Below, one piece after another: positions 34,468-44,933 of a stretch of 64,000 bases of DNA. The DNA comes from Triticum aestivum. Taxonomy: Eukaryota > Streptophyta > Magnoliopsida > Poales > Poaceae. How positions within the stretch are numbered: the first letter of the stretch is position 1; each line of letters begins with the position of its first letter. The notes under the pieces were generated by a model. It had not been told where the DNA came from. It made no database searches and worked only from the letters and a program-made list of their open reading frames with translations. The DNA lies in assembly GCF_018294505.1 (NCBI RefSeq), contig NC_057801.1:200884538-200948537 (forward strand), written 5' to 3'. A program made the position numbers and the translations under genes.

Positions 34468-34689
34468 CTTAGTGTTATTCGAAATTTCTCCGGTTCCATG
34501 TTATTCAGAATGAGTTTGTTAACAAGACTTGATCAACCTTGTTAGTGGATTCAATTTGATGATCATGAGATGGATGAAACTAGAAGGCACAACCTTCTGT
34601 ACCCTCTTTTTACTTTCTGTTATTTAGAATAAATAAAGCAAAAATAGTATTATCTGTCTGTTTTCTGAATTATCCGTGCAATAATAAAA
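34468..34689 (+). other. Non-coding linker after protease, element 2
   Basis: AT-rich with no recognisable remnants of RT, RNase H or integrase. The usual pol genes are absent rather than decayed. Confidence 0.6.
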
Positions 34690-34990
34690 TATCCCAAAAA
34701 TAAAAGTGCCCCAAATGCCCTTCAAATTTAGTATGATTTTTTGTCGATTATTTGAGGATTTTAGGCACTGAAAACACTACAGGAGGGGTAAGCACCTGGC
34801 CACAAGGGTGGAGGGCACGCCCACACCCCCTGGGCGCGCCCCCCTGTCTCGTGGGCCCATGGTGGCCCCTCCACTTATTCCTGCACCCACACACTCCATC
34901 TTCTTCCCAAAAAAATCGCCATCCAGCTCAAGCACGAGTTCTAGCTCATTTTGCTGCGATTTTCGATCTCCTTGCTCAAGGCTCCATTCA
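34690..34990 (+). promoter_or_regulatory. LTR-like module ahead of the ATHILA ORF-1-like frame
   Basis: Contains an AAAATATCCCAAAAAT run, then a GC-rich block with CACAAGGGTGGAGGGCACGC, CCCCTGGGCGCGCCCCCCTG and TCTCGTGGGCCCATG, followed by a C/T-rich leader (CCTCCACTTATTCCTGCACC). The order and wording parallel the element's own LTRs (3' LTR 38540-38620: GGGCACGCCCCCCTGTCTCG). The ORF begins about 270 bp downstream. Promoter function is inferred. Confidence 0.5.
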
Positions 34991-35260
34991 CAAAACTGCT
35001 TTGGGAGATTGTTGCTTGGTATGTGACTCCTCCATTGGTCCAATTAGTTTTTGTTCTAGTGCTTTATTCATTGCAAATTTTTGCTGCATAGGTGACCCTG
35101 TTCTTGAGCTTGCATGTTAAATTTATGAGGTCCCAAGTAATTCTAATGCATGATATAGGCTCTAGGCACTTATAGGAGTAGTTGCTACCAATCTTGTTTA
35201 GTTTTATTCACTTTTATTTTGAAGTTACTAAAATTTCAGAAATTTTTCAGAAAAAGAAAT

Positions 35261-36286
35261 ATGTCTAGGAGAATGTATCAAGGTGGTTCCTCAATAAAGA
35301 AAGGACCCAGGCTTGCTATGCGTGAGCAAGACGATGAACTATCGAGGGACGCAGAACTACGAGCTTGTGAGTGGCCATCAGACGATTTTATGGTCAATGC
35401 AGGCTTTAAAGATGAATTTGACGCATATGTGCGTAATGCCGATCTTGATGAATTCTTACAAGATATGTGTCCTCAGTACTATCTATTGACTGATTCATTT
35501 GTGAGAAGGTTTAAATATAAATGTTCACGTAATTCTCAGAGTGTCCTGTTTGATATTTATGATAAATCTTATACCATGGACTTAGAGGATTTTACAACTG
35601 CTTGCAAACTTCCGCAATGGGGCAATGTTAATGATCCCCACAAATCTGAATTTAGAGACTTTCTTGCTAGTATTACTGTGGGAGAATCTAGGGATATAGC
35701 ACAAGCTACCATAGGGAGCATTTGTTTTCCTTCTATACATTATTTTGCTCTCTCCATTGGTAGATGCATTAATGGTAAAGATGAAGCATGTCATATGTGT
35801 TTCCCTGATCTGTGTGTCCTCAAGAGTGCCGTGTTAGGTAATAAAGATTATAACTTGGGGGCAATAGTTGCACGTAGGTTGCATAATAATGGTAGGGCTG
35901 GAGATTTATTTGGAGGAATTTATGCGACCCGTGTGGCTAATTATCTTGGTATAGCCCCATGAGAGGGGGATATGGTGTTGCCTCTTGCTTATTTAGATTA
36001 TGACGCTATTGTCAAACATCATTTTCTTTTGAGGAATGAACAATTCCTCCAGTATCGACTAATATTTGACGGACATAGCTCTGTCCATGTTACTCTCCCT
36101 GCTCCTTTCCTTTTTGATTACCAGGAAAAAGGAAGATATGTTGTTACCAAGGAGGAGGCAGCTGAACACGAGGGGAGAGCGAAGGCGGCTCGCCAGCATG
36201 CCGCAACTCAGGAGGCATTTTCTGCTGCATCTCAGTACAACCCCAGTTACAACTACGGATATCAGCCAGGCTACCCTAGGCCTTAG
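35261..36286 (+). pseudogene. ATHILA ORF-1-like protein of element 2
   Basis: From MSRRMYQGGSSIKKGPR the frame reads a globular protein: DEFLQDMCPQYYLLTDSFVR, SQSVLFDIYDKSYTMDLEDF, CKLPQWGN, KSEFRDFLASITVGESRDIA, SIHYFALSIGRCINGKDEAC, GAIVARRLHNNGRAGDLFGG and ATRVANYLGIAP. This is the pattern I associate with the Arabidopsis retrotransposon ORF-1 (ATHILA) family. One TGA (35960-35962) interrupts it; the same frame then continues through LPLAYLDYDAIVKHHFLLRN to a tail rich in Y, G, A and Q (NYGYQPGYPRP). An in-frame ATG at 35219 is possible but lies in AT-rich leader. It sits where pol or env would be. No membrane segments are visible. Role unknown. Confidence 0.75.
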
Positions 36287-38298
36287 ACCAACTTAGGCCA
36301 AAATCTTAAGCTTGGGGGAGTATGTATTTCTCATTGACTTTACATTCATGTTCACACACTATTCTAGTCGTTGGTGCTCATACTCTTTCATTGTATTATC
36401 CATGTTAGTTTAATTTTTCTTTTTCTAGCTTTCTTCTTGTGTGTTTGATAAACCTTAAGAAAAACCAAAAAAATTAGTTAGTTTAATTTCCATGCTTGTA
36501 GTAGTAATTAAAATGAAAACCCAAAAAGATTTCTCGTTCTTCTTCTTGCTCGTTGGGAGCTTTCCCGTGTAAATAGTTTTATTTTATTTTCTTTCCTTTG
36601 GGTGTCGAGAGTAGAAGACCATATTGAAAATGTTTAGTGGCTTATGCATGATTGTTTATTTACTTAGAGCCCATGTTACTTTGTCTCCTCTCTTGAGTTG
36701 AATGCTTGCATATTCCAGCTTAGTCCAATGCACGTGCACTATTATTATTATACACATCGTTCGGCCGTGCAAGTGAAAGGCAATAATGACGATATATGAT
36801 GGACTGATTGAGATGAGAAAAGCTGGTATGAACTCGACCTCTTTTGTTTTTGTAAATATGATGAGTTCATTGTTCCTGATTCAGCTTATTATAAAGAAAA
36901 CATATTTGCAATGATATTTAGAGATTATAGTTGCTTGTGCCATGCTTGATTAGCTATGAGTTATAATGGTTTACCTTGCGTGCCAACATGCTATTAAAAT
37001 GATTGTGATGTGGTATGATGGGATGGTATCCTCCTTTGAATAAATTGAGTGACTCGACTTGGCACATGTTCACGCATGTAGTTGAAACAATCAACATAGC
37101 CTTCATGATATTTATGTTCATGGTAGATTATATCCTACTCATGCTTGTACTTGGTGTGAATTAATTTTAATGCATGTTTATGACTGTTGTCGCTCTCTTA
37201 GTTGTTCGCTTCCCAGTCTTTTGCTAGCCTTCACCTGTACTAAGCGGGAATACTGCTTGTGCATCCAAACTCCTTAAACCCCAAAGTTGTTCCATATGAG
37301 TCCACCATACCTTCCTATATGCGGTATTTACCTGTCGTTCCAAGTAAATTTGGATGTGCCAAACTCCAAACCTTCAAATGAAATTTTGTTTTGTATGCTC
37401 GAGCAGCTCATGTTTCAACTAGGGTTGTCTATATCTTCCATGCTAGGTGGGTTATTCTCAAGAGGAGTGGACTCCGCTCCTCATTCACGAGAAAGGGCCG
37501 GTAACCGGGATGCCCTGTCCCATGATCCAAAAAGATCAAAGCAAATCAATATAATTAAACAAAACTCCCCCAGGGCCGTTGTTAGTTGGAGGCACTCGTT
37601 GTTTCTAGCAAGCCATGGATTGATGCTTGTTGGTGGTGGGGGAGTATAAACTTTTACCATTCTATTTGGGAACTGCCTATAATGCATGTAGTATGGAAGA
37701 TATCGCCATCTCATAGTTGTTGCGTTGACAGTGAAAGTATGCCGCTCAAAATATTATTTCTCTCTATTTTAAAATCGAGCTCTAGCACCTCTACAAATCC
37801 CTGCTTCCCTCTGCGAAGGGCCTATCTATTTACTTTTATGTTGAGTCATCACCTTCTTATTAAAAAGCACCCACTAGAGAGCACACTGTCATTTGCATTC
37901 ATTACTATTGGTTTATATTGGGTATAACTTGACTGGATGTCTTTTACCATGAATTACAATGTTTAGTCAGTCCTTGATCTTTAAAGGTGCTCTGCATTTA
38001 TGTTTTGCGGTCTCAGAAAGGGATAGCGAGATACCATCTTGGTATATCATATTATGATTGTTTTGAGAAAGTGTTGTCATCCGAGTTTTATTATTATGGC
38101 TCGCTAGCTAATTATGCCATTGATATGAGTAATTATGAGACCTGAGTATTATTGTGAGTATGGTTAGTTCATAATACTTGCTGAAAACTTGAATGCTGGC
38201 TTTACATATTTACAACAACAAGAGCAAATAGAGTTTGTAAAAGTTTTTTTTATCACTTTCAGTTTGTCAACTGAATTGCTTGAGGACAAGCAAAGGTT
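36287..38298 (+). other. Non-coding 3' region of element 2
   Basis: About 2 kb without a gene. A polypurine-like AAGCTTGGGGGAGT at 36308-36321 lies 22 bp after the ORF. The stretch about 37300-37830 is homologous to the reverse strand of element 3 (about 48260-48780), sharing AAATTTACTTGGAACG-type words and the CTCCCCCTCCACCAACAATC-like block, and it contains the usual long untranslated DNA of the group. Confidence 0.65.
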
Positions 38299-38313
38299 TA
38301 AGGTTGGGGGAGT
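38299..38313 (+). promoter_or_regulatory. Polypurine tract of element 2
   Basis: TAAGGTTGGGGGAGT directly precedes the 3' LTR and would prime plus-strand DNA synthesis. Confidence 0.85.
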
Positions 38314-39712
38314 TGATACGTCTCCAACGTATCTACTTTTCCAAACACTTTTGCCCTTGTTTTGGACTCTAGCTTGCATGATTTTAATGAAACTAACCCG
38401 GACTGACGCTGTTTTCAACAGAACTGCCATGATGTTGTTTATTGTGCACAAAACAAAAGTTCTCGGAATGAGCTGAAAATCCACGGAGATAAGTTTTGGA
38501 GAAATATAAAAAATACTCACGAAAGAATCAAGGCCAGGGGGCCCACACCCTGTCCATGAGGGTGGGGGTGCCCCCTGGGCACGCCCCCCTGTCTCGTGGG
38601 CTCCCTGACGCTCCACCGACCTCAACTCCAACTCCATATATTCCATTTCATGGTGAAAAAAAATTAGAGAGAAAGTTTCATCGCATTTTACGATACGGAG
38701 CCGCCGCCAAGCCCTAATCTCTCTCGTGAGGGCTGATCTGGAGTCCGTTCGGGGCTCCGGAGAGGGGGATTCGTCGCCGTCGTCATCATCAACCATCCAA
38801 CATCACCAATTTCATGATGCTCACCGCCGTGCGTGAGTAATTCCATCGTAGGCTTGCTGGACGGTGATGGGTTGGATGAGATTTACCATGTAATCAAGTT
38901 AGTTTTGTTAGGGTTTGATCCTTAGTATCCAATATGTTCTGAGATTGATGTTGCTATGACTTTGCTATGCTTAATGCTTGTCACTAGGGCCCGAGTGCCA
39001 TGATTTCAGATTTGAACCTATTATGTTTTCATGAATATGTGTGTTCTTGATCCTATCTTGCAAGTCTATAGTCACCTATCATGTGTTATGATCCGACAAC
39101 CCCGAAGTGACAATAATCGTGATACTTCTCGGTGATGACCATAGTTTGAGGAGTTCATGTATGCACTATGTGCTAATGCTTTGTTCCAGTTCTCTATTAA
39201 AAGGAGGCCTTAATATCCCTTAGTTTCCACTAGGACCCCGCTGCCACGGGAGGGTAGGACAAAAGATGTCATGCAAGTTCTTTTCCATAAGTACGTATGA
39301 CTATATTCGGAATACATGCCTACATTACATTGATGAATTGGAGCTAGTTCTGTGTTACCCTATGTTATAGATATTACACGAGGAATCGCATCCGACATAA
39401 TTATCCATCACTGATCCAATGCCTACGAGCTTTTCACATCTTGTGCTTATTTTATTTACTTTTCCCTTGCTACTGTTACAATTCCTATAAAACTATTATC
39501 TTTACTTTTAACACTGTTACCATTACTATCATACTACTTTGCTACTAAATACTTTGCTGCAGATACTAAGTTATCCAGGTGTGGTTGAATTGACAACTCA
39601 ACTGCCAATACTTAAGAATATTCTTTGGCTCCCCTTGTCTCGAATCAATAAATTTGCGTTGAATACTCTACCCTCGAAAGCTGTTGCAATCCCCTACACT
39701 TGTGGGTTATCA
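38314..39712 (+). repeat. 3' LTR of element 2
   Basis: Starts TGATACGTCTCCAACGTATC and ends CACTTGTGGGTTATCA; 1399 bp against 1388 bp for the 5' LTR. The target duplication ATGAG follows directly. Confidence 0.95.
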
Positions 39713-39934
39713 ATGAGCCACCCTGGCCTTGAACCTCAGGATGCTCTGGGGGCCCGGTGGGCTCGTGAGGATCCATCGCGATCTCCGCCTAGATCGCCTG
39801 GTGCCTAGCCTCCCGAGCCGCTAGGACGTCCCGCATGTTGTGCTGAGATGCAACAGCCGCGCTCAGCAAGCCTAAGGGCATGCGTACGTAGCTGTGAGGG
39901 GGACCCTCGCATCGGCCGACAAGGGACGACCAGA

Positions 39935-41717
39935 CACTACAAAAAAAACACTTCCGTGATGATACATGTTTGTCACAGTAGGTCGCGTTTTTTGGCATGA
40001 ATGTACATCCATGACGATTTTATGACAGAATCAAGATAGTCCTACCTGTGTTGTCGTAGAAGTGTTCCATGACATGACCAAAATTATCATCACGGAAGTG
40101 TCCACTTCCATGACGATAAATCATGTGTCACATAAGTGCTTTCATCAAGGGTGACCGACACGTGGCATCCACCACAACGGAACGCCGTTAAGCTATCGGT
40201 TCCGGTTTCGGATCCGATAACCCGTTAAGAGCCCGGACCAATGGGGATTTTCCACGTGTAAAATCATCATTGGCTGGAGGAAACACGTGTTGGCTCACCG
40301 TTGCGACAGGTGTCGCTCATCCAATTGCGATATGCGCCTATGATATGTTGACATGTGGACCGGCCCAAAAGTGGCCCATAAAGTTTAAATGGGCCGGCCC
40401 AACTAAAGGCCCACAAGATTTTGCAGACCATAATGGGCCGGCCCAGCTAAAGGCCCACGAGATTTTGCGGACCATAATGGGCCGGCCCAGGTAAAGGCCC
40501 ACAAGATTTTGCAGGCCATAATGGGTCGGCCCAGGTAAAGGCCCACAAGATTTTTGTGGGCCATAATGGGCCGGCCCAGGTAAAGGCCCATAAGATTTTT
40601 GCGGATCATAATGGGTCGGCCGAGCTAAAGGCCCATGAGATTTCGCCGACATTAATGGGCCAGCCCAGCTGTAGGCCCACAAGATTTTGAGGACCCTAGT
40701 AGGCCAACCCATTAACTGACCGCCATGTTTTGGGCTAAATGTCGGCCCATATTTGATCCGGTCCATTAATGGCCTGCCATATTCCGGGCCTAATAATGGC
40801 CCATATGAGATCCTGCCCGTTAAAAGCCTACCACGTTCTGGGCTAAATTACGGCCCGGATCAGGTCCAGCCCTTTACGAGGCTTTGGGCTAAATTATGGC
40901 CCATATCAGATTCGGCCCGTCAACTCGATGCTATGCTTTTGGGACCACTTGCTAAAGGCCCATTTAGTAATTCGGTCTGATATTAGTTTCAGCCTGTTAA
41001 GGGCCAGTTTAACATTTTGGCCCTATATTAATTCCATCCTGTTAAAAGCCCATCATAAAGTTGGGCCTAACTACGACCCGGTTTGCATCCGGCCTGCTCG
41101 CAGCTGACAATCTGATTGGGCCAAACAAGGACCGAGACAATTTTGGCCTGTTAAAAGCCCGTGATTTGATTCGTACAATCATGGGCTGGGGTCCATTTCG
41201 GGCTTCTGTCGGCCCATGAGCTGTTCGGCATGTTTCAAGCCCAACCTACTTCTCAGCCTCCTAAAAGCCCATTGACTTTTCTTGCGAAAAGAGGGTTGGC
41301 GGTTTACTCGGCCTATTAAAGGCCCGAATCTACTAGTGGGCCAGTTTACATTTAGGCCTTTTAACGGACCGAGATGATGGGGCCCATGATGCGGATCATA
41401 AATCGTGATTGCATGACGGCCCGATTATGTACCGTAATTTTACGGTTTGGCCGGTTTACTGCGAAGACAGGATATATATATAGTAAAATAACTGCAACAT
41501 CGTGAATAAGAAAAAACCTAGACTATACAATAAAGAAATTATGGCATATTACATCCACTAGGCATCAAAGTTCGCCACTATGATAATAAAGCACAAGCAG
41601 ACAGCAGATTACATACACTGGGCATCAAAGATCGCCACCAGTGCAAATAAACACGCCGACAAAATAATATACAAAACCGACAGCACTTCAATAGAGTTCA
41701 AGAAAGGTTAGCCCTGC
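39935..41717 (+). mobile_element. CACTA element, left part only
   Basis: Begins CACTACAAAAAAAACACTTC, the inverted-repeat form common in cereal CACTA elements, followed by repeated CACTTCCGTGATGATA- and GTCACA-type words in both orientations. Tandem GGGCCGGCCCA repeats and then AT-rich DNA (41465-41717) follow. No transposase is present. At 41718 the sequence switches within a TAAAAGG word to the LTR of element c, so the right end is lost. A minus-strand frame at 40338-40766 is produced by the repeats. Confidence 0.8.
40388..40697 (+). repeat. Tandem repeat, seven units of 44-45 bp
   Basis: Each unit has AATGGGCCGGCCCA, then TAAAGGCCCACAAGATTTTG and a GACCAT end. Copies start at 40388, 40432, 40476, 40520, 40565, 40610 and 40654. 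Diverged GGCCCA-containing copies continue to about 41400. The core TGGGCCGGCCCA is a perfect palindrome and includes the GGCCCA word bound by plant TCP factors (site II). Confidence 0.9.
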
Positions 41718-41967
41718 TAAAAGGAGGCCCGAGGCGTACTGGAGAGGGATTCGGATTTTTGGACTGCGCACGCACTGTAGCTAGTTCAGGAACACAAGAA
41801 CATTCAGATATACACCAAAGGAGGACTAGGGTATTACGCGATACTCGCGGCCCGAACCTGGGTAAATGAGCTTTGTGCTGGCTCTTAGACCCGCTCTTTC
41901 CACAACCTGGTGCCCACCGACCGTAGTAGGGATTCCAGTGATCCCATAGGTGTCGTTCTCATCAACA
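41718..41967 (+). repeat. 5' LTR remnant of element c, cut at the TATA box
   Basis: 250 bp matching 60998-61246 of the 3' LTR, from TAAAAGGAGGCCCGAGG to GTCGTTCTCATCAACA. Everything upstream of the TATA box is absent. The leader after it starts TCTTTGGCATGCCAGGTAGG, the expected primer-binding site position; I do not assign a tRNA. Confidence 0.85.
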
Positions 41968-42041
41968 TCTTTGGCATGCCAGGTAGGGGGCGTAGTTGTG
42001 AAAATCCGATCTAGCAGCTAGTCTAGCAGTTCTTCATCGCC

Positions 42042-43920
42042 ATGGCTCCCAAGAGGAAGACGACAACATCGATCGATTCATCCGGAGCCGGACTGCCTGT
42101 ACTGGTGCGGGCGAGCAGCGGGGCGGTCGCGGACAGAACCCGTGGCGCGGCCCGCGAACACCCACATCACTCTGGCAGTCGGAGCCTGGCTAGCGGCGTC
42201 GTTCATGTGCAAGACGACGAGCCGCACGCCGCCAAATCCAAAGACGGAGTTGGGCCCCCCGCAGGCGGCACGGGGCCCTCCAGGTGTGGCGCGGTGGCCT
42301 CCAAGACCCCTACGCCGGTGCCCACGACACGCTCTTCCCAAGTCATGCGCGATGAGCAGCGTCACCACGCTGGTGACCCCGGGCGCCGTCCTGGGAAGAG
42401 CCATGTGCACCCTTCGCGGGACAAAGGAGGTCAGCATGCACATCGAAGTACTGGCGAAAATGGCGTACAGCCGCAAGGCCATGATAGGTCTCCTTCAAAC
42501 ATGGTTAGAAGTCGAAGCGTGTCACGGTCCACGCAGCTTTCACCGTCGCCCATGCCAGCAGAAGATTTGGCGCACGCAGCTACTCCTTGACTTTCCTCCT
42601 GCTGCAGAGAAGCTCAACGAGTGGACAACCATGGTCCGGAGCCTCGTTGACATCACCAACAAAGATGAGCCGCGACCAGCGGGGCCCGTAGGCCGCCGCT
42701 CCGTCAAGCCTCCACATGCCAGTGGTGGAAGGGCTGGAGGTGATGCAGCCACGGTGCATGCTCCTCCCCCACGCCAGCTACCGTGGGTGTCGCTCCGTCA
42801 TGATGACGCTTGTGATAACATTTCCATAGTGTCATCCGATCCACGGACCCACCGCGATCGGCGCCAAGTTCTCCGAGAGTGAGCCCTTGAAGACGCTCAA
42901 ACTACCATCGAGCACCGGCATGATGCGTGCCACCAGTCAGATAGGCAGGCAGGGCCCACTATGGACCACCTAGCACCGGGAGGTTATGGTGGCCTACCTT
43001 ACGAGGTAGGCTGCCCAGCCTTTACCCGTGAGCTGCGGCAGTTCCAGTGGCCCTCCCACCGCACGTTTCAGCTGAACGTTGGCGAGAAGTACAATGGCAA
43101 GACTCACCCATTGGAGTTCCTTAGCATCTACACCATCATGATGCAGGCTGCTGGAGCCCGCGACGACAAGCTGCTTGCCAATTACTTCCCGTTGGCAATT
43201 AAGCCCAATGTCATGTCATGGTTAATGCAATTGCCGGCGGATCCATTTCTTCTTGGTCGGATTTGTGTCATGAGTTCGTTGGCGCCTTCACCGGGGGCCA
43301 TCAAAGCTCATGGCCAGGCAAGCGACCTGCACATCATCCCCCAGAAGGAAGGAGAAAGCCTATGCAAGTACATACAGAGATTCAGCCGGGTGCAGTACAA
43401 CATCCCAGACGTTCACCCCGCCGCTGTGATCAGCGCATTCCATCAGAATGTGCACAACCGCAAGATGCGTGAAGAGCGGGCGATTAACAAGGTCAAAGAT
43501 GTGGCCGAACTTTATGTTCTGGCCGATAGGTGTGCCTGAGCTTAAGAGGGAAGGAAGTACCCCGGCGAGGACGCCGGTGCGGAAACCAACTCCACAGACG
43601 AAGACACCGCCGCCCTGACAAAGAAGGGCCGACACCGTAACAAAAAGTGCAAGGGCAAGACCGTGCTTGCCGTCGAGGGATCCGACGACACCGGCATTGC
43701 CAAGAAGGCCAAGGCAGGCGACCCCGGCAAGGATATTGCCGGGTATGCCACTTGTCGGGCCTTGGCGGCTGCCGACAAGCTAGGAAGCTTCGACAAGCAG
43801 TATTGCAATATCCACCGCACCAATGGCCACGACCTCCAGAACTTCCGACAAGTTGAGCTACTTGTTGAGAAGCATAAAGTTGAGTATGAGAGGCGAGACA
43901 AGGAGAAAGGTCAGGACGGT
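42042..43920 (+). pseudogene. Gag of element c, frameshifted
   Basis: Starts MAPKRKTTTSIDSSGAG. The N-terminal region is low complexity and switches frame before 42590. The gag core (from MDHLAPGGYGG at 42961) reads FTRELRQFQWPSHRTFQLNV, EKYNGKTHPLEFLSIYTIMM, ANYFPLAIKPNVMSWLMQLP, ESLCKYIQRFSRVQYNIPDV and AELYVLADRCA. Between about 43235 and 43305 the expected peptide (CHEFVGAFTGGHQS) lies in another frame, so two compensating indels restore the frame. After 43539 the rest again reads in another frame, including a nucleocapsid-like YCNIHRTNGHDL. It forms the particle. Not functional as it stands. Confidence 0.75.
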
Positions 43921-44060
43921 GCCTAAGGATCTGGCAAGAAGCGTGGTGGCCAAGGAGGCCGCTGCGGCAAGAGAGGCCCGCCCGGGGCCGCGACAAGAAG
44001 CAGGAAGACGATGATCATGACGAGGATGACGAGTCTAGCGACCACGAGTTTCAGAAAGCC

Positions 44061-44933
44061 ATGGAGGCCATGTGCATCGACGGTGGCGCCTCGCTGCACA
44101 CCTCTCACCGCCAGCTCAAGCAATGGGCGCGTGAGATCACAGTGGCGGAGCCATCATTCGACGCACAGATACCACTAAAGTGGTCCAGCATGCCTATCGT
44201 CTTTGACGCCGAGGACCACCCTGATCGCACAACTGCGGTCGGGTGTCTGCCGTTGTTGGTCTCACCAACAATACACAACCTCAAGGTGACAAAGATGCTA
44301 GTTGATCGCGGGGCCGGTCTGAACTTGATCTCGCCTGTTATGATCAAAACGCTACAGATTCCTGATGGAGACCTCGAAGAGATGGGCACGTTTCAAGGGG
44401 TCAACCCGGGAAGGAGTCAGCTGAAGGGTAAGGTCACACTGCCCGTGACGTTTGGAGGCGAGTTGAACCACATGACGAGGAGGATTTTCTTTGATGTAGC
44501 TGAAATCCCCTTGCCCTACAATGGGATCCTCGGCCGCCCGGCACTAGCCAAGTTCATGGCGGCGTCACATTACGCCTACAACACACTGAAGATGCCTGGG
44601 CCAATGACCATCATCCCCATCCCCTCTGACAAGAAGGATGCGATGATCTGCGCTGACCAACTCTACCAGGAAGTAGTTGCAGCAACTGCCGCCAAGCCAC
44701 TTGCTCCTGCCGCTGAAGCCCCGGGAGGGAAGAAGACCGGCAAGACCTCTCACACCCACTCTGGCAAGAGCACCTCTTTGGAGTGTTGTGCTCCCGTCGA
44801 GGACGTGCCAGAGTGCTCCACCGGCAAGAGCAGGAAATCCAGAGCTGCACCACCAGAGACCAAGAAGGTGTCCGTCAAGGGGGATGGCATGGGAGGGGCT
44901 TTCACCATAAGCTCCACCCTCGATAGAAAATAG
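44061..44933 (+). pseudogene. Protease region of element c
   Basis: The frame reads WSSMPIVFDAEDHPDRTTAV, VSPTIHNLKVTKMLVDRGAG and LNLISPVMIKTLQIP, then GILGRPALAKFMAASHYAYN and LKMPGPMTI. The active site appears as VDRGAG where Tat-type proteases have VDGGAG, so the residue after the catalytic Asp is changed. A low-complexity linker follows to TISSTLDRK and a TAG at 44931-44933, after which RT continues in the same frame. Confidence 0.75.

Larger units (their letters stand above)
30200..39712 (+). mobile_element. Element 2: complete non-autonomous Gypsy element, gag-PR only
   Basis: Both LTRs are present with TG...CA ends and a perfect target duplication ATGAG (30195-30199 and 39713-39717). 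A tRNA-Asp primer-binding site follows the 5' LTR and a polypurine tract precedes the 3' LTR. The interior encodes Gag, a retropepsin-like protease and an ATHILA ORF-1-like protein, but there is no reverse transcriptase, RNase H or integrase in the 6.7 kb between the LTRs. It must be mobilised by enzymes of a related element such as the element-1 type. A sample of the first 215 aligned LTR positions shows about 12 differences, consistent with an age of one to a few million years. Confidence 0.93.
27014..39934 (-). mobile_element. Element b: Gypsy element with antisense B3-like ORF, split by element 2
   Basis: The parts are 27014-30199 and 39713-39934, joined across the element-2 target duplication ATGAG. 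The 3' LTR is at the left. In element orientation GGGCCTGGGGGCTAC precedes TGTCGGTGTTC, a typical polypurine tract and LTR start. Gag-pol and the 5' LTR are missing: from 39935 a CACTA element follows. The accessory ORF at 28137-28938 is antisense, as in elements a, c and d. 39718-39934 has no coding sequence. Confidence 0.65.

Noticed and set aside
40388..40697. Regular repeats that might suggest a CRISPR array
   Set aside because: Units are head-to-tail without distinct spacers, and the setting is a plant CACTA transposon.
40338..40766. 142-codon minus-strand frame with a 15-residue repeat
   Set aside because: It is a shadow of the 44-45-bp tandem repeat; the 45-bp units keep frame and the peptide is just the translated GGGCCGGCCC array.
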